The notes beneath the pieces were generated by a model. That model searched no databases and was not told the origin of the DNA. It worked only from the letters and a program-made list of their open reading frames with translations. A program made the position numbers and the translations under genes. Positions 1 to 7,208 of a stretch of 64,000 nt of DNA are shown here, in pieces; the stretch's first letter is position 1, and each line of letters begins with the position of its first letter. The stretch lies in the NCBI GenBank assembly GCA_017460955.1, contig JAFTZY010000002.1:28638-92637 (forward strand), given 5' to 3'. This DNA comes from Oscillospiraceae bacterium (GTDB lineage Bacteria; Bacillota; Clostridia; Oscillospirales; Ruminococcaceae).

Positions 1-871
1 GCGAGGACCAGACATTGATGAGGATGCGGTTCGGGGAGTTCTTGGCAATCATCTTGAGGTTGCGGATGACGATGTTGTCCGACGGCTCATCGCCCTCGGT
101 GCCGTATTCGTTGTTGGTACGCAGCTGGCAGTCGTAGATGGTATGGCTCCCGTAGCAGCCCACCAGGGTCTTGTTGTCGCGGATGCGGGTATGGGATTTC
201 TTCTGCATGTCGATATCCCCGGTCACCACGACCGTCAGCGGCTCGGTCTTTTTGAGCTGTGCCTCGAGCTCATCGGCGGTGCTGACATAGACCACATCAC
301 CGAAGAGGCCGCCGACCGTACCGGCCTTCTCACCGGCGTATCCCTTGGCGTTGGCTGCCCAGCCCTCAAGGCCGTCGAGGTTGATCTTGTACTTCTGGTA
401 GGTATCGCCGCTGTAGGAGGCGAGCATAAAGCCCACACCCTCCTTGTAGGTCAGTGCCTTGGAGGAGTCGGCGTTGCTGGTGATCTTGTAGTACAGGTAG
501 TACCCGTCGCAGTCCTTCTGCACGCCCTCGATCTTCCAGCGCTGGGCAGCGCCGTCGGAATCGGCGGCCAGGCTCACGCCGGTGCCGCTTGCGGTGAGGA
601 TCTGTCCGGTGGCGCCGTTGACGATCTCGAACACGCCGCTCGATACATAATTAAGATGCCACTTTTCATTGGCAGTTCCCTGTACCTCTGCCGGTGCGAG
701 GAGGGCGCCGTCGGCGGTCACATTGTTGTCGGTGTCCCCGAGTGCCAGGCGGAATTCCTGGACCGGATAGGACACGGCAGCCTGTGCCGTCATCGGAATG
801 CCCGGAAGACCGGCTGCCGCAACGCCTGTCACAGCGGTCAGCAGCCATGCTGTTGCTTTCGATCCCTTCAT
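1..871 (-). CDS. Secreted pectate lyase (PL1-like) with ricin-type lectin domain, partial at left edge
   Basis: Reading leftward from an ATG at 871, the frame stays open to the window edge, so the C-terminal part is missing. A signal peptide (MKGSKATAWLL..., ending near TAQAA) is followed by about 120 residues resembling a ricin B/CBM13-like module (W-H-L-N-Y, Q-R-W-K-I-E). After that comes a segment with polysaccharide lyase family 1 hallmarks: a V-V-V-T-G-D-I strand, N-K-T-L-V-G, and N-I-V-I-R-N-L followed by an I-x-V stretch. The family cleaves polygalacturonate outside the cell. ATG 871 was preferred to the in-frame ATG at 877 because GGGG lies about 8 nt upstream of it. Catalytic residues and any dockerin would lie beyond the window. 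The PL1 call is by motif only. Confidence 0.72.
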   Translation of the reverse strand, partial: MKGSKATAWLLTAVTGVAAAGLPGIPMTAQAAVSYPVQEFRLALGDTDNNVTADGALLAPAEVQGTANEKWHLNYVSSGVFEIVNGATGQILTASGTGVSLAADSDGAAQRWKIEGVQKDCDGYYLYYKITSNADSSKALTYKEGVGFMLASYSGDTYQKYKINLDGLEGWAANAKGYAGEKAGTVGGLFGDVVYVSTADELEAQLKKTEPLTVVVTGDIDMQKKSHTRIRDNKTLVGCYGSHTIYDCQLRTNNEYGTEGDEPSDNIVIRNLKMIAKNSPNRILINVWSS

Positions 872-938
872 TATCATTACCCCTTTTCCATGTTTCTTAT
901 GTCTATCGGAACTTCTGAACAATCTGTGAACTAATATT

Positions 939-967
939 ATGATAGCACATATATCACCGCAGTGCAA
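939..967 (-). promoter_or_regulatory. SigA-type promoter for the pectate lyase gene
   Basis: The -35 TTGCAC (962-967) and -10 TATCAT (939-944) are 17 bp apart on the minus strand, about 65 bp upstream of the start codon. Confidence 0.55.
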
Positions 968-1019
968 TGACATATCCCGCCGGATATATTGCAAAAACGC
1001 TCCTTATGCGGATCGCGTG

Positions 1020-1054
1020 CAAAAATCCCCCGCCTTCGGGAAAGGCGGGGGGAT
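1020..1054 (-). terminator. Rho-independent terminator of the ECF S-component gene
   Basis: A long GC stem (ATCCCCC-GCCTT paired with its complement) with a short loop is followed by TTTTT on the minus strand, just past the stop at 1087. The rest of the 872-1086 gap shows only the promoter listed above. Confidence 0.85.
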
Positions 1055-1086
1055 CGCTGTATTGTATGATCGGATCCGGGGCGGGG

Positions 1087-1713
1087 TCAGGCCTCCTTGG
1101 CGGGGGCGGGCTTACTCTGGGGCAGGAGTCTGGCATGGTAGAGCGCGGCACCCACGGCACCGGTAATGACGGTGGAGGCGATCATTTCGCAGACCGCATT
1201 GACACCGATGGAGCCGACGATGTAGGCGAGAACAGCCTTGCCTGCCATCAGGCCCTGCACATAATCGGTCTTGCCGAAGCAGATGACCAGTGCGGACATG
1301 AAGAACACGGTGTTCAGGAAGGCGGAGAAGAAGCCGGTGACCGGGAAGGCCACATCCGGATGGATCCTTGAAACGAGCTTGTAGATCCAGCCGATCAGGA
1401 AGCCGTCAAGCACTCTGGGAACAAAGCGCTGCACGAAGGCAAGCAGGGGATCGATATCGACGAGGACCGCACCCATGGGGCTGAGTACGCCGATGCCGAA
1501 GCACTGCAAAAAGCTGAGAATGCCGAAAATGGCTCCCATGGCGGCACCGCCTACGGGTCCGAGGGCAACGGCTGCAAGTGCGACGGGGATCACGCCCAGT
1601 GTGATGGACAGATTTCCGACGGGGATGGTACCGATCGGCGTGAGCAGGAACAGCAGTTCCACGGCTGTGAGCATGCCGAGCAGCACCAGGGACTTGGTGT
1701 TGACTTTTTTCAT
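1087..1713 (-). CDS. ECF transporter substrate-specificity (S) component
   Basis: This is a 208-residue membrane protein with about six hydrophobic helices. It carries the S-component signature of the ECF_trnsprt superfamily: an N-terminal L-x-G-M-L-T-A stretch, P-V-G-N-L-S-I-T-L-G-V-I-P-V, G-P-V-G-G-A-A-M-G-A-I-F-G, then S-P-M-G-A. Such proteins bind a vitamin and dock to a shared ECF energising module (EcfA, EcfA', EcfT). The overall pattern resembles the pantothenate-type PanT group, but substrate cannot be assigned from sequence by eye. No ECF ATPase or EcfT gene is nearby, as expected for a group II system. The gene is monocistronic, with its own strong promoter and terminator. Confidence 0.85.
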   Translation of the reverse strand: MKKVNTKSLVLLGMLTAVELLFLLTPIGTIPVGNLSITLGVIPVALAAVALGPVGGAAMGAIFGILSFLQCFGIGVLSPMGAVLVDIDPLLAFVQRFVPRVLDGFLIGWIYKLVSRIHPDVAFPVTGFFSAFLNTVFFMSALVICFGKTDYVQGLMAGKAVLAYIVGSIGVNAVCEMIASTVITGAVGAALYHARLLPQSKPAPAKEA

Positions 1714-1771
1714 TGAGTTTTCCTCCTTGTGTTATTATTCCCGGCACTCCGGGATACAATACAACACACCT

Positions 1772-1800
1772 ATTATAGCATAGCGGGGGAGGATTGTCAA
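1772..1800 (-). promoter_or_regulatory. Consensus SigA promoter for the ECF S-component gene
   Basis: TTGACA (1795-1800), a 17-bp spacer and TATAAT (1772-1777) give a perfect consensus. The leader is only about 50 nt, with a small ATCCCGG/CCGGGAAT hairpin, too short for a vitamin riboswitch. Confidence 0.9.
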
Positions 1801-1818
1801 GCCCCTGGGATCCTGCCT

Positions 1819-2187
1819 TTATCCCTGCTTCTTCAAACGGTTCCCCGCCGTCAGAGCGACAGTCAGGCCGGCTGTGAGCGCGGCGGTGATCCCGGCGGAG
1901 GCGGCCGTCATACCGCCTTTTAAGACGCCGATGATGCCCTCCTCCTCCACCGCCTCCCGGACGCCCTGGGCCAGCAGATGCCCGAAGCCCGTCAGCGGGA
2001 CACTTGCACCCGCGCCCGCAAACTCGATGAGCGGCCCGTACAGGCCCAGTCCCGACAGGATCACCCCGGCCACCACGAACGAGGTCAGGATCCGCGCAGG
2101 CGTCAGCCTTGTGAGATCAATGAGCACCTGGCCCACGGCGCAGATCGTACCGCCGACCAGGAATGCCTTCAGAAGTGCCGTCAGCAT
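1819..2187 (-). CDS. spoVAE: Stage V sporulation protein AE
   Basis: This 122-residue protein has three to four hydrophobic helices and the SpoVAE pattern (G-G-x-I-C-x-x-G-Q, then L-T-P-A-R-I-L-T, G-L-G-L-Y, and G-x-G-A-S-V-P-L-T-G-F-G). It belongs to the SpoVA channel complex of the spore inner membrane, which loads and releases dipicolinic acid. The start at 2187 was chosen over upstream in-frame starts because it has a strong GGGGAGGTGG Shine-Dalgarno and overlaps the spoVAD stop by a few bases, implying translational coupling. Confidence 0.9.
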   Translation of the reverse strand: MLTALLKAFLVGGTICAVGQVLIDLTRLTPARILTSFVVAGVILSGLGLYGPLIEFAGAGASVPLTGFGHLLAQGVREAVEEEGIIGVLKGGMTAASAGITAALTAGLTVALTAGNRLKKQG

Positions 2188-3203
2188 GCTTCCACCTCCC
2201 CTGCGCAAAGCTCCGTCACATGGCAGATGCCCGGGATGCTCTCGCCCTGCTGCGCCGACATCGCCGAAAGCAGCGCCCCCGTGGCCGCGAACAGGATCCG
2301 GTGCAGCCGGCCCTCCCGCAGTGCCGGAAGGAAATGCCCGCACAGGAGGCTGGCACTGCATCCGCAGCCAGAGCCCCCCGCATGTGCATCCTGCCCGGCA
2401 TTGTCGAACATCATCACACCGCAGTCATGATGCACCCCGGCAATGTCCACACCCCCCTGCTGCATCAGCTCGTGCAGGAGGGGCGTGCCGATCATCCCCA
2501 GGTCCCCGGTGACAATGGCATCGTAGTCCCCGGGGGCGGTGCCGGTGTCATGGAGGTAGCGCAGGAGCGTGTCCGCCGCTGCCGGTGCCATGGCAGCGCC
2601 CATGTTCGTGGCGTCCGTCACGCCCAGGTCCCGGATGCGGCCGATGCAGCCGCCCGCGACGCGCACGCCCGTCCCCGCATGGCAAAGCACCACCGCACCG
2701 CTTGCCGTGCATGTCCACTGGGAGGTCGGCGTGCGCTGCCCGCCGTAGGACAGCGGGAACCGGAACTGCCGCTCCGCCGTGGCATAGTGGGAGGAGGTGA
2801 CCGCCGCGGCACGGCGGCATGCCCCGCTCTGTGTGAGGACGGATGCCAGCAGCAGCGCCTCACTCATGGTCGAGCAGGCGCCGTAGATCCCGAGGAAGGG
2901 GATGTCCACACGGCGCATGGCAAACGCAGAGCCGGTGCATTGGTTGATAAGGTCCCCGGCAAGGACGCAGTCCACATCCCCGGCACGCAGCTCCCCCTTG
3001 ACAAGGGCTGCATGCAGGGTATCGCTCTGCATCCGGCTCTCGGCTGCCTCCCAGGTCTTTTCCCCGAAATACGGGTCCTTCTCGATGCGGTCAAAGCAGC
3101 CGCCCATGGGGCCCTCCCCCTCCCGCGCTCCGGCGGTGGAGGCAAAGCTCTCCACAAACGGCCCCTGCGTAAAGCGCAGACTTGTCCCGATGCGCTCGAT
3201 CAT
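2181..3203 (-). CDS. spoVAD: Stage V sporulation protein AD
   Basis: A 340-residue member of the thiolase-fold SpoVAD family, the dipicolinate-binding soluble part of the SpoVA machinery in the forespore. Visible family features are A-G-D-L-I-N-Q (about residue 83), the G-I-Y-G-A-C-S-T-M-S-E segment that corresponds to the thiolase nucleophile loop, H-Y-A-T-A-E-R-Q-F-R-F-P, and D-L-G-M-I-G-T-P near residue 255. ATG 3203 is used, 9 nt from AGGAGG; a GTG one codon upstream is an alternative. SpoVAC, usually directly upstream of spoVAD, is absent here: upstream lies a shared terminator and rpsR, so this is a two-gene spoVAD-spoVAE unit. Confidence 0.93.
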   Translation of the reverse strand: MIERIGTSLRFTQGPFVESFASTAGAREGEGPMGGCFDRIEKDPYFGEKTWEAAESRMQSDTLHAALVKGELRAGDVDCVLAGDLINQCTGSAFAMRRVDIPFLGIYGACSTMSEALLLASVLTQSGACRRAAAVTSSHYATAERQFRFPLSYGGQRTPTSQWTCTASGAVVLCHAGTGVRVAGGCIGRIRDLGVTDATNMGAAMAPAAADTLLRYLHDTGTAPGDYDAIVTGDLGMIGTPLLHELMQQGGVDIAGVHHDCGVMMFDNAGQDAHAGGSGCGCSASLLCGHFLPALREGRLHRILFAATGALLSAMSAQQGESIPGICHVTELCAGEVEAC

Positions 3204-3231
3204 CACGCAGCACCTCCTTCATGCTTGGTGC

Positions 3232-3261
3232 TATTGTACCGCAGGGAAGCCCGGTCTATAC
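3232..3261 (-). promoter_or_regulatory. SigG/SigF-like forespore promoter for spoVAD-spoVAE
   Basis: On the minus strand GTATA (3257-3261) and TACAATA (3232-3238) are 18 bp apart. This fits the SigG pattern GHATR-N18-CATWHTA (5 of 7 in the -10); a SigF reading of the same bases is also possible. It lies just upstream of the spoVAD RBS, and forespore control is what is known for spoVA operons in Bacillus. Confidence 0.55.
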
Positions 3262-3298
3262 ATCGGTATTTTTTTACAAACGTGCAAAGCAGCCAACA

Positions 3299-3326
3299 AA
3301 AAAAGCCCCCATGCAGGGGGCTTTTG
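3299..3326. terminator. Bidirectional-looking terminator after rpsR
   Basis: The symmetrical hairpin AAAAGCCCCC-ATGC-AGGGGGCTTTT has A and T tracts on both sides. It ends the leftward rpsF-ssb-rpsR transcript and separates it from spoVAD. Confidence 0.88.
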
Positions 3327-3331
3327 GGATC

Positions 3332-3574
3332 TTAGTCGCTCACATACGGCAGCAGGGCAATATGTCTTGCTCTCTTGATGGCAACCGTCAGCTCACGCTG
3401 ATGGAAAGCGCATGTGCCGGTGACACGGCGGGGGAGGATCTTGGATCTTTCCGTCATGCACTTCTTGAGCTTGGTGATGTCCTTGTAGTCGATCTTTTCC
3501 ACACGATCCACACAGAACATGCAAACCTTCTTGCGCGGGCGCTTAGAAGGACGGGAATTTCTCTCGCGTTCCAT
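3332..3574 (-). CDS. rpsR: 30S ribosomal protein S18
   Basis: An 80-residue basic protein with the S18 core (R-x-K-V-C-x-[31 protein letters not shown]-x-L-x-x-A-I-K-R-A-R-x-I-A-L-L-P-Y). Four cysteines are present, as in zinc-binding S18 variants. S18 pairs with S6 on the 30S platform. It is the last gene of rpsF-ssb-rpsR, 24 nt after ssb. Confidence 0.97.
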   Translation of the reverse strand: MERERNSRPSKRPRKKVCMFCVDRVEKIDYKDITKLKKCMTERSKILPRRVTGTCAFHQRELTVAIKRARHIALLPYVSD

Positions 3575-3598
3575 ATCAATGACTCCTTTTCTGTAAGA

Positions 3599-4126
3599 TT
3601 AAAACGGTACTTCGCCGTCGCTCAGAATCTCCTCAAAATCGCCCAGATCGCCGAGCTCGATAGGGTTCGGGGCCTGGTTCACAGCGGCCTGCGGGGCAGC
3701 CGGACGCGCCGGTGCCGGAGCGGGTGTGCTCTGCTGGTACTGCTGGGCATTGTCATAGGCGGGACTGTTATACTGACCCGGGGCATTGTAGCCGCCGCCG
3801 GAATTACGGCTGTCGCCGCAGAAATCAATGCGGTCTGCCTGGATGGCCATGCTGTAATGCTTGACACCGTCCTTGTCCGTATAATTGTTGTTCTGCAAGG
3901 TGCCCTCCACATGGATCATACGACCCTTGGTGAAGTACTTGCAGACGAACTCGGCCTGCTGACGCCAGCAGGTGATGTCGAAGAAATCGGTCTGGCGTTC
4001 CTCGCCCTGACGGGCAAAGCTCCGCTCGACTGCGATACTGAAACGGCACATCGAAACGCCGCTCTGCGTGGTACGCAGCTCGGGGTCCCGTGTCAGGCGG
4101 CCCATTAAAATGACTCTGTTATACAT
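3599..4126 (-). CDS. ssb: Single-stranded DNA-binding protein
   Basis: A 175-residue SSB. The N-terminal OB fold (M-Y-N-R-V-I-L-M-G-R-L-T-R-D-P-E-L-R, F-S-I-A-V-E-R, D-F-F-D-I-T-C-W, G-R-M-I-H-V-E-G) is followed by a Gln/Pro/Ala/Asn-rich flexible tail ending in an acidic tip with D-G-E-V-P-F, the peptide that recruits replication and repair partners. The start at 4126 is the ATG after GGAGGTG; an in-frame GTG at 4138 lies inside that Shine-Dalgarno and is unlikely. It sits between rpsF and rpsR, the standard Firmicute arrangement. Confidence 0.97.
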   Translation of the reverse strand: MYNRVILMGRLTRDPELRTTQSGVSMCRFSIAVERSFARQGEERQTDFFDITCWRQQAEFVCKYFTKGRMIHVEGTLQNNNYTDKDGVKHYSMAIQADRIDFCGDSRNSGGGYNAPGQYNSPAYDNAQQYQQSTPAPAPARPAAPQAAVNQAPNPIELGDLGDFEEILSDGEVPF

Positions 4127-4186
4127 CGCGCAGTACACCTCCGTGACCTGTTGGGATTCTAAACCTCTGACATCCTGTGCTTGTGC

Positions 4187-4480
4187 TTACTTGGTGGTGA
4201 CCAGCGCACGCAGAACACCGTCCGTGATGTTCAGCACACGATTGAGCTCAGCCGGGAATTCGGGCTTGGCCGTGAAGGTATACAGAACGTAGTACCCCTC
4301 GGTCTCGTAATTGATCGCATACGCGAGCTTACGCTTGCCCCACTCATTGACCTCCTCGGTCAGAGTGCCGTTCTTCTCGATGAGAGCCTTGAACTTCTCC
4401 ACGAGTGCCTTGATCTCTTCCTCCTCCTTCTTCAGGGAGAAAACGACCATTGCCTCATAGGTCTCACTCAGTTTTGCCAT
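4187..4480 (-). CDS. rpsF: 30S ribosomal protein S6
   Basis: A 97-residue S6 protein (Y-E-A-M-V-V-F-S, L-x-x-x-N-G-T-L, W-G-K-R-K-L-A-Y-A-I-N-Y-E-T-E-G-Y-Y-V-L, L-N-R-V-L-N-I-T-D-x-V-L-R). It is first in rpsF-ssb-rpsR. The ATG at 4480 follows AAGGAGGTG; the longer open frame upstream lies in the leader and lacks an RBS. Confidence 0.96.
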   Translation of the reverse strand: MAKLSETYEAMVVFSLKKEEEEIKALVEKFKALIEKNGTLTEEVNEWGKRKLAYAINYETEGYYVLYTFTAKPEFPAELNRVLNITDGVLRALVTTK

Positions 4481-4499
4481 GCTTGACTGCACCTCCTTC

Positions 4500-4580
4500 T
4501 GGATTCCGCTTGCCCTCCTCCGGACAAGCAAGGATTTTGGATACGCACATGCCGTGCGCAGATTGCTTCGTGAGCAATCC
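4500..4580 (-). promoter_or_regulatory. Structured rpsF leader, candidate S6:S18 autoregulatory site
   Basis: The leader between promoter and rpsF contains a GATTGCT/AGCAATC hairpin (4561-4579). Nearer the gene is a CTTGC/GCAAG stem whose loop contains TCCGGAGGAG. Known rpsF leaders bind S6:S18 through a hairpin with an unpaired CCG. The CCG here is suggestive, but the match is partial and by eye only. Confidence 0.35.
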
Positions 4581-4585
4581 TATAT

Positions 4586-4614
4586 ATTATAGCACACTTC
4601 CGGCGGGTTGTCAA
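4586..4614 (-). promoter_or_regulatory. Consensus SigA promoter of rpsF-ssb-rpsR
   Basis: TTGACA (4609-4614), 17 bp, TATAAT (4586-4591) on the minus strand, about 105 bp before rpsF. Confidence 0.92.
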
Positions 4615-4663
4615 GCGTTTTTTTGCGGCAAAGCTGCACATGGCCGCCCTCCCCCTGCCCTTT

Positions 4664-4698
4664 TAGAAGTAAGAAGTGAGAGGTAAGAAATAAGAAGG
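4664..4698 (+). repeat. Degenerate heptanucleotide array H1
   Basis: Five imperfect 7-mers of the AGAAGTR/AGAGGTR type follow a CTTTT. The same kind of array recurs at five other intergenic places in the window. Confidence 0.7.
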
Positions 4699-4752
4699 CA
4701 CGCGGTTCGTGAAACTGCACAAAAACGGGGGGATTTTCGTAATATACTACCA

Positions 4753-4781
4753 TTTACAAACAAATGTTTTTGTGCTATACT
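4753..4781 (+). promoter_or_regulatory. SigA promoter of the first dockerin gene
   Basis: TTTACA (4753-4758), 17 bp, TATACT (4776-4781). The transcript would start in a leader with an AGGAA/TTCCT hairpin (4791-4805) also seen upstream of the gene at 5986. Confidence 0.75.
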
Positions 4782-4846
4782 GTAAATAACAGGAAAGATC
4801 TTCCTGCACCAACGTGAAACCGAGACCCATGAAAGGAGTGGTCCCT

Positions 4847-5761
4847 ATGAAAAGAAAGATCCTATCCGCCGCGATCGCTGTCTTGATGTGTGCCGGAACG
4901 CTCCTCCCCCTGACTGCCGGTGCGGATGAGCGCGGTATCGAGGAGGCAACGGGGAAAAGAATCGTATACCTGGTCACGGATGTCTTTACGGCGCCGTCCA
5001 CAGGCTACAGCAATGCAAGGATGTACGAGCTGCACAATCAGCTCTACGGCGGCAGCGTTTCCATTGTCGATGACCCGGAGTTGTGTGCGATGGAGACCTT
5101 CTTTTCCGGGAATACGCTGACTACGCATTATGACCCCGATGCCAAGCCCGTCGAGGTCGGTGATCTGCTGGTGATGGACGGCATCTACGAGAAAACCGAC
5201 GCCTATTCCAACCTGATCAACGATAATGATGAAGCAGCAGCAGCACTGGGGTATGGCCCCCTGGTCATCCGCAATATGGGCAGCTGCGAGGACTATCTGG
5301 ATGCCTGTGAGCTGACCCTGACGGACCGGACCACCGAGGGAAGCAAGGTCTTTACGTTCCGCGGGGACGGCGGGACGGTCTATACCTACGATGCAAAGGC
5401 CCTGTCCTTCGGCTACTCGATGGAGGAGCTCGATGCCGCACAGGTCGGCGCCACCGTCAAGGCGGTGCTTTACAAGGACATGGCTGTCCCGTACCAGGTC
5501 CTCACTGACGCCCCCCTCCCCGAGGGCGACCCCGACGGGGACGGTGCGGTGAACGCCAAGGATGCGTCCGCCGTGCTCATGACCGCCGCACAGATCGGCG
5601 CGAAGCGAAAGCCTACGCTCTCCCTTGCCCAGCGCAATGCATGCGATGTGAACAAGGACGGCGCGGTCAACGCCAAGGATGCGTCCTATATCCTGCGGTA
5701 TGCGGCCTACATCGGTGCGAAGAACCCGTATCAATCCATTTCCGACTTCCTTGCCGGATAA
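4847..5761 (+). CDS. Secreted dockerin protein of unknown function (paralogue 1)
   Basis: A 304-residue protein. A signal peptide (M-K-R-K-I-L-S..., cleavage near T-A-G-A) precedes about 200 residues of an unrecognised mixed domain with K-P-V-E-V-G-D-L-L-V, T-F-R-G-D-G-G-T-V-Y-T-Y and V-G-A-T-V-K-A-V-L-Y motifs. It ends in a type I dockerin: two Ca-binding loops, D-P-D-G-D-G-A-V-N-A-K-D-A-S and D-V-N-K-D-G-A-V-N-A-K-D-A-S. The dockerin should attach it to a scaffoldin cohesin. The protein at 7209-8192 shares the architecture, and its dockerin is almost identical at DNA level. The start at 4847 follows AAGGAG; the 11 codons upstream in the same frame are leader. No enzyme motif was seen in the central domain. 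Confidence 0.85.
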   Translation: MKRKILSAAIAVLMCAGTLLPLTAGADERGIEEATGKRIVYLVTDVFTAPSTGYSNARMYELHNQLYGGSVSIVDDPELCAMETFFSGNTLTTHYDPDAKPVEVGDLLVMDGIYEKTDAYSNLINDNDEAAAALGYGPLVIRNMGSCEDYLDACELTLTDRTTEGSKVFTFRGDGGTVYTYDAKALSFGYSMEELDAAQVGATVKAVLYKDMAVPYQVLTDAPLPEGDPDGDGAVNAKDASAVLMTAAQIGAKRKPTLSLAQRNACDVNKDGAVNAKDASYILRYAAYIGAKNPYQSISDFLAG

Positions 5762-5775
5762 CACACAGCACACGG

Positions 5776-5809
5776 CTGCCGGGATCCTTCACGGGTCCCG
5801 GCAGTTTTG
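5776..5809 (+). terminator. Terminator after the first dockerin gene
   Basis: The hairpin CTGCCGGGA...TCCCGGCAG is followed by TTTTGT, 14 bp past the stop. Confidence 0.88.
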
Positions 5810-5884
5810 TCGAAATTGCACGATTTTTTCATGAATTAGTGATACTTTCTAAAAGGGATATGCAAAGTTTGTTGAAAATCCCAG

Positions 5885-5913
5885 TTGCTTTTTCAGAATA
5901 TCCGTGTTATGAT
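5885..5913 (+). promoter_or_regulatory. SigA-type promoter of the dockerin-protease cluster
   Basis: TTGCTT (5885-5890), 17 bp, TATGAT (5908-5913). The leader carries an AAGGAAA/TTTCCTT hairpin (5920-5937). Confidence 0.6.
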
Positions 5914-5985
5914 ATAAATAAGGAAAAACTTTCCTTGCAAGACAAACGTACCGACGCCCCCATCCACTGAAAGGAGTGATTTCTT

Positions 5986-6300
5986 ATGAAAAGGAAATCC
6001 CTGACCGCCCTGCTTGCTGCGGCAGTGATGGCGTTCGCCATGGTGCCGTGCCGTGCAGCTGCCGACTACGACCCGAAGGATGCCGACCGTGACGGTGATG
6101 TGGACATCATGGATGTGATCTTCATCAACCGTTGTTTGATCGGTACCCATTATGTCACCGACGTGTCCATTCTTGATGCTAATGAGAATCTTATTGTGGA
6201 CAGTCTGGATTCGCGGTGCATCATGAACTACTTGGTTGATCTGACGTACCATGTGGAGTTCATCGACATTGTGGCAGAAATGGAGGCGAATGCATCATGA
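5986..6300 (+). CDS. Small secreted stand-alone dockerin protein
   Basis: At 104 residues it is little more than a signal peptide (M-K-R-K-S-L-T-A-L-L...) and a dockerin-like pair of segments. The first, D-A-D-R-D-G-D-V-D-I-M-D-V-I-F, is a good EF-hand-type loop. The second, D-A-N-E-N-L-I-V-D-S-L-D-S-R-C-I-M, is degenerate at the calcium positions. It has no catalytic module of its own. Its stop codon overlaps the start of the downstream protease gene in an ATGA arrangement, so the two are probably translated together. It may supply a docking partner for the protease; this is inference. Its dockerin differs clearly from the near-identical pair in the flanking paralogues. Confidence 0.82.
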   Translation: MKRKSLTALLAAAVMAFAMVPCRAAADYDPKDADRDGDVDIMDVIFINRCLIGTHYVTDVSILDANENLIVDSLDSRCIMNYLVDLTYHVEFIDIVAEMEANAS

Positions 6301-7196
6301 AAAGGATCAAGAAGCTGTTAGCTGCACTGACCTCCGCTGTTATGATGGCGGTACTCCCGGCAAGTATGCCGACTGGTGCAACGACACAGAGCAGGCAGTA
6401 TACAAAGCATGTAATTGCTACCAACCAAACCAGCACATACACATTGACGCAAACCGACCAGTCGCCGACTCTAACAAATAGTATGCCGGATTCTATGCAA
6501 GCAATTATTCATGAGCCTGATGATCGTGTTAATGGCGGCATCAATGGTGTCGTTCAATTATATCGAGAAACTGGAGCTGCATACGGAACTGGCTTCATTG
6601 TGGGTGATCATCAGATTGCATGCTCCGCTCATCAAGTATATAGACAGGATATATATCCGGCATCAACTGATTATTTTGTCCCCTCGATGACAGTTAGATT
6701 CTATGATGAGGACGGTGTGTTAGATAATAATTCAACTGTATCCGTTTCGGAGATTCACATTCCAACTGCAAATATTCCATCTGGTAATGCATCAACCGAT
6801 TATGCACTTTTAACAGTAAGTGCAGACCTTTCAGACTATCCTCATTTCGAGCTTGGCTATACTTGTGATTACAATTCCTCGGAATTCCGTGCATTAGATT
6901 TGTTTGTAACTGGCTCCTTAAGTGGCGCTTTAATGTCAAGCAAGGGGCACGTATGCAGCAACAAAACTTCCACAGACACCATTCTGTACTTTGATGCAAA
7001 CACTGCAAATGGAGGCGGAACAAGCGGAGGTCCTGTTTTCATGGCGACCGAATGTACAAATGGAAATAAGGTGTACAGGGTGTATACTGCATTTGGAATT
7101 GTGCATGGAGGAATACAAGGTCAGTATAATTCTGCCCACCACATAGATTCGCGGGACATTCAGTTCTATCTTAACAACAGTTATGCATCCTACTAA
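6297..7196 (+). CDS. Secreted trypsin/V8-like serine protease
   Basis: A 299-residue protein with a signal peptide followed by a chymotrypsin-fold protease. The triad can be placed: His in G-T-G-F-I-V-G-x-H-x-I-A-C-S-A-H-Q-V (residue about 112), Asp in S-T-D-Y-A-L-L-T-V (about 165), and Ser in N-G-G-G-T-S-G-G-P-V-F (about 242). This pattern is closest to glutamyl endopeptidase-like S1B proteases. There is no dockerin in the protein itself; the dockerin gene is directly upstream and ATGA-coupled. Base composition is visibly AT-richer than its neighbours, with codons such as tta, ata and aat that are rare around it, suggesting recent acquisition. The downstream dockerin paralogue starts 12 nt later. 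Confidence 0.9.
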   Translation: MKRIKKLLAALTSAVMMAVLPASMPTGATTQSRQYTKHVIATNQTSTYTLTQTDQSPTLTNSMPDSMQAIIHEPDDRVNGGINGVVQLYRETGAAYGTGFIVGDHQIACSAHQVYRQDIYPASTDYFVPSMTVRFYDEDGVLDNNSTVSVSEIHIPTANIPSGNASTDYALLTVSADLSDYPHFELGYTCDYNSSEFRALDLFVTGSLSGALMSSKGHVCSNKTSTDTILYFDANTANGGGTSGGPVFMATECTNGNKVYRVYTAFGIVHGGIQGQYNSAHHIDSRDIQFYLNNSYASY

Positions 7197-7208
7197 GGGG
7201 GAGATTTT

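Noticed and set aside
1714..1771. Vitamin riboswitch in the ECF S-component leader
   Set aside because: The leader is only about 50 nt with one small hairpin; no TPP, cobalamin, FMN or THF riboswitch core could be placed.
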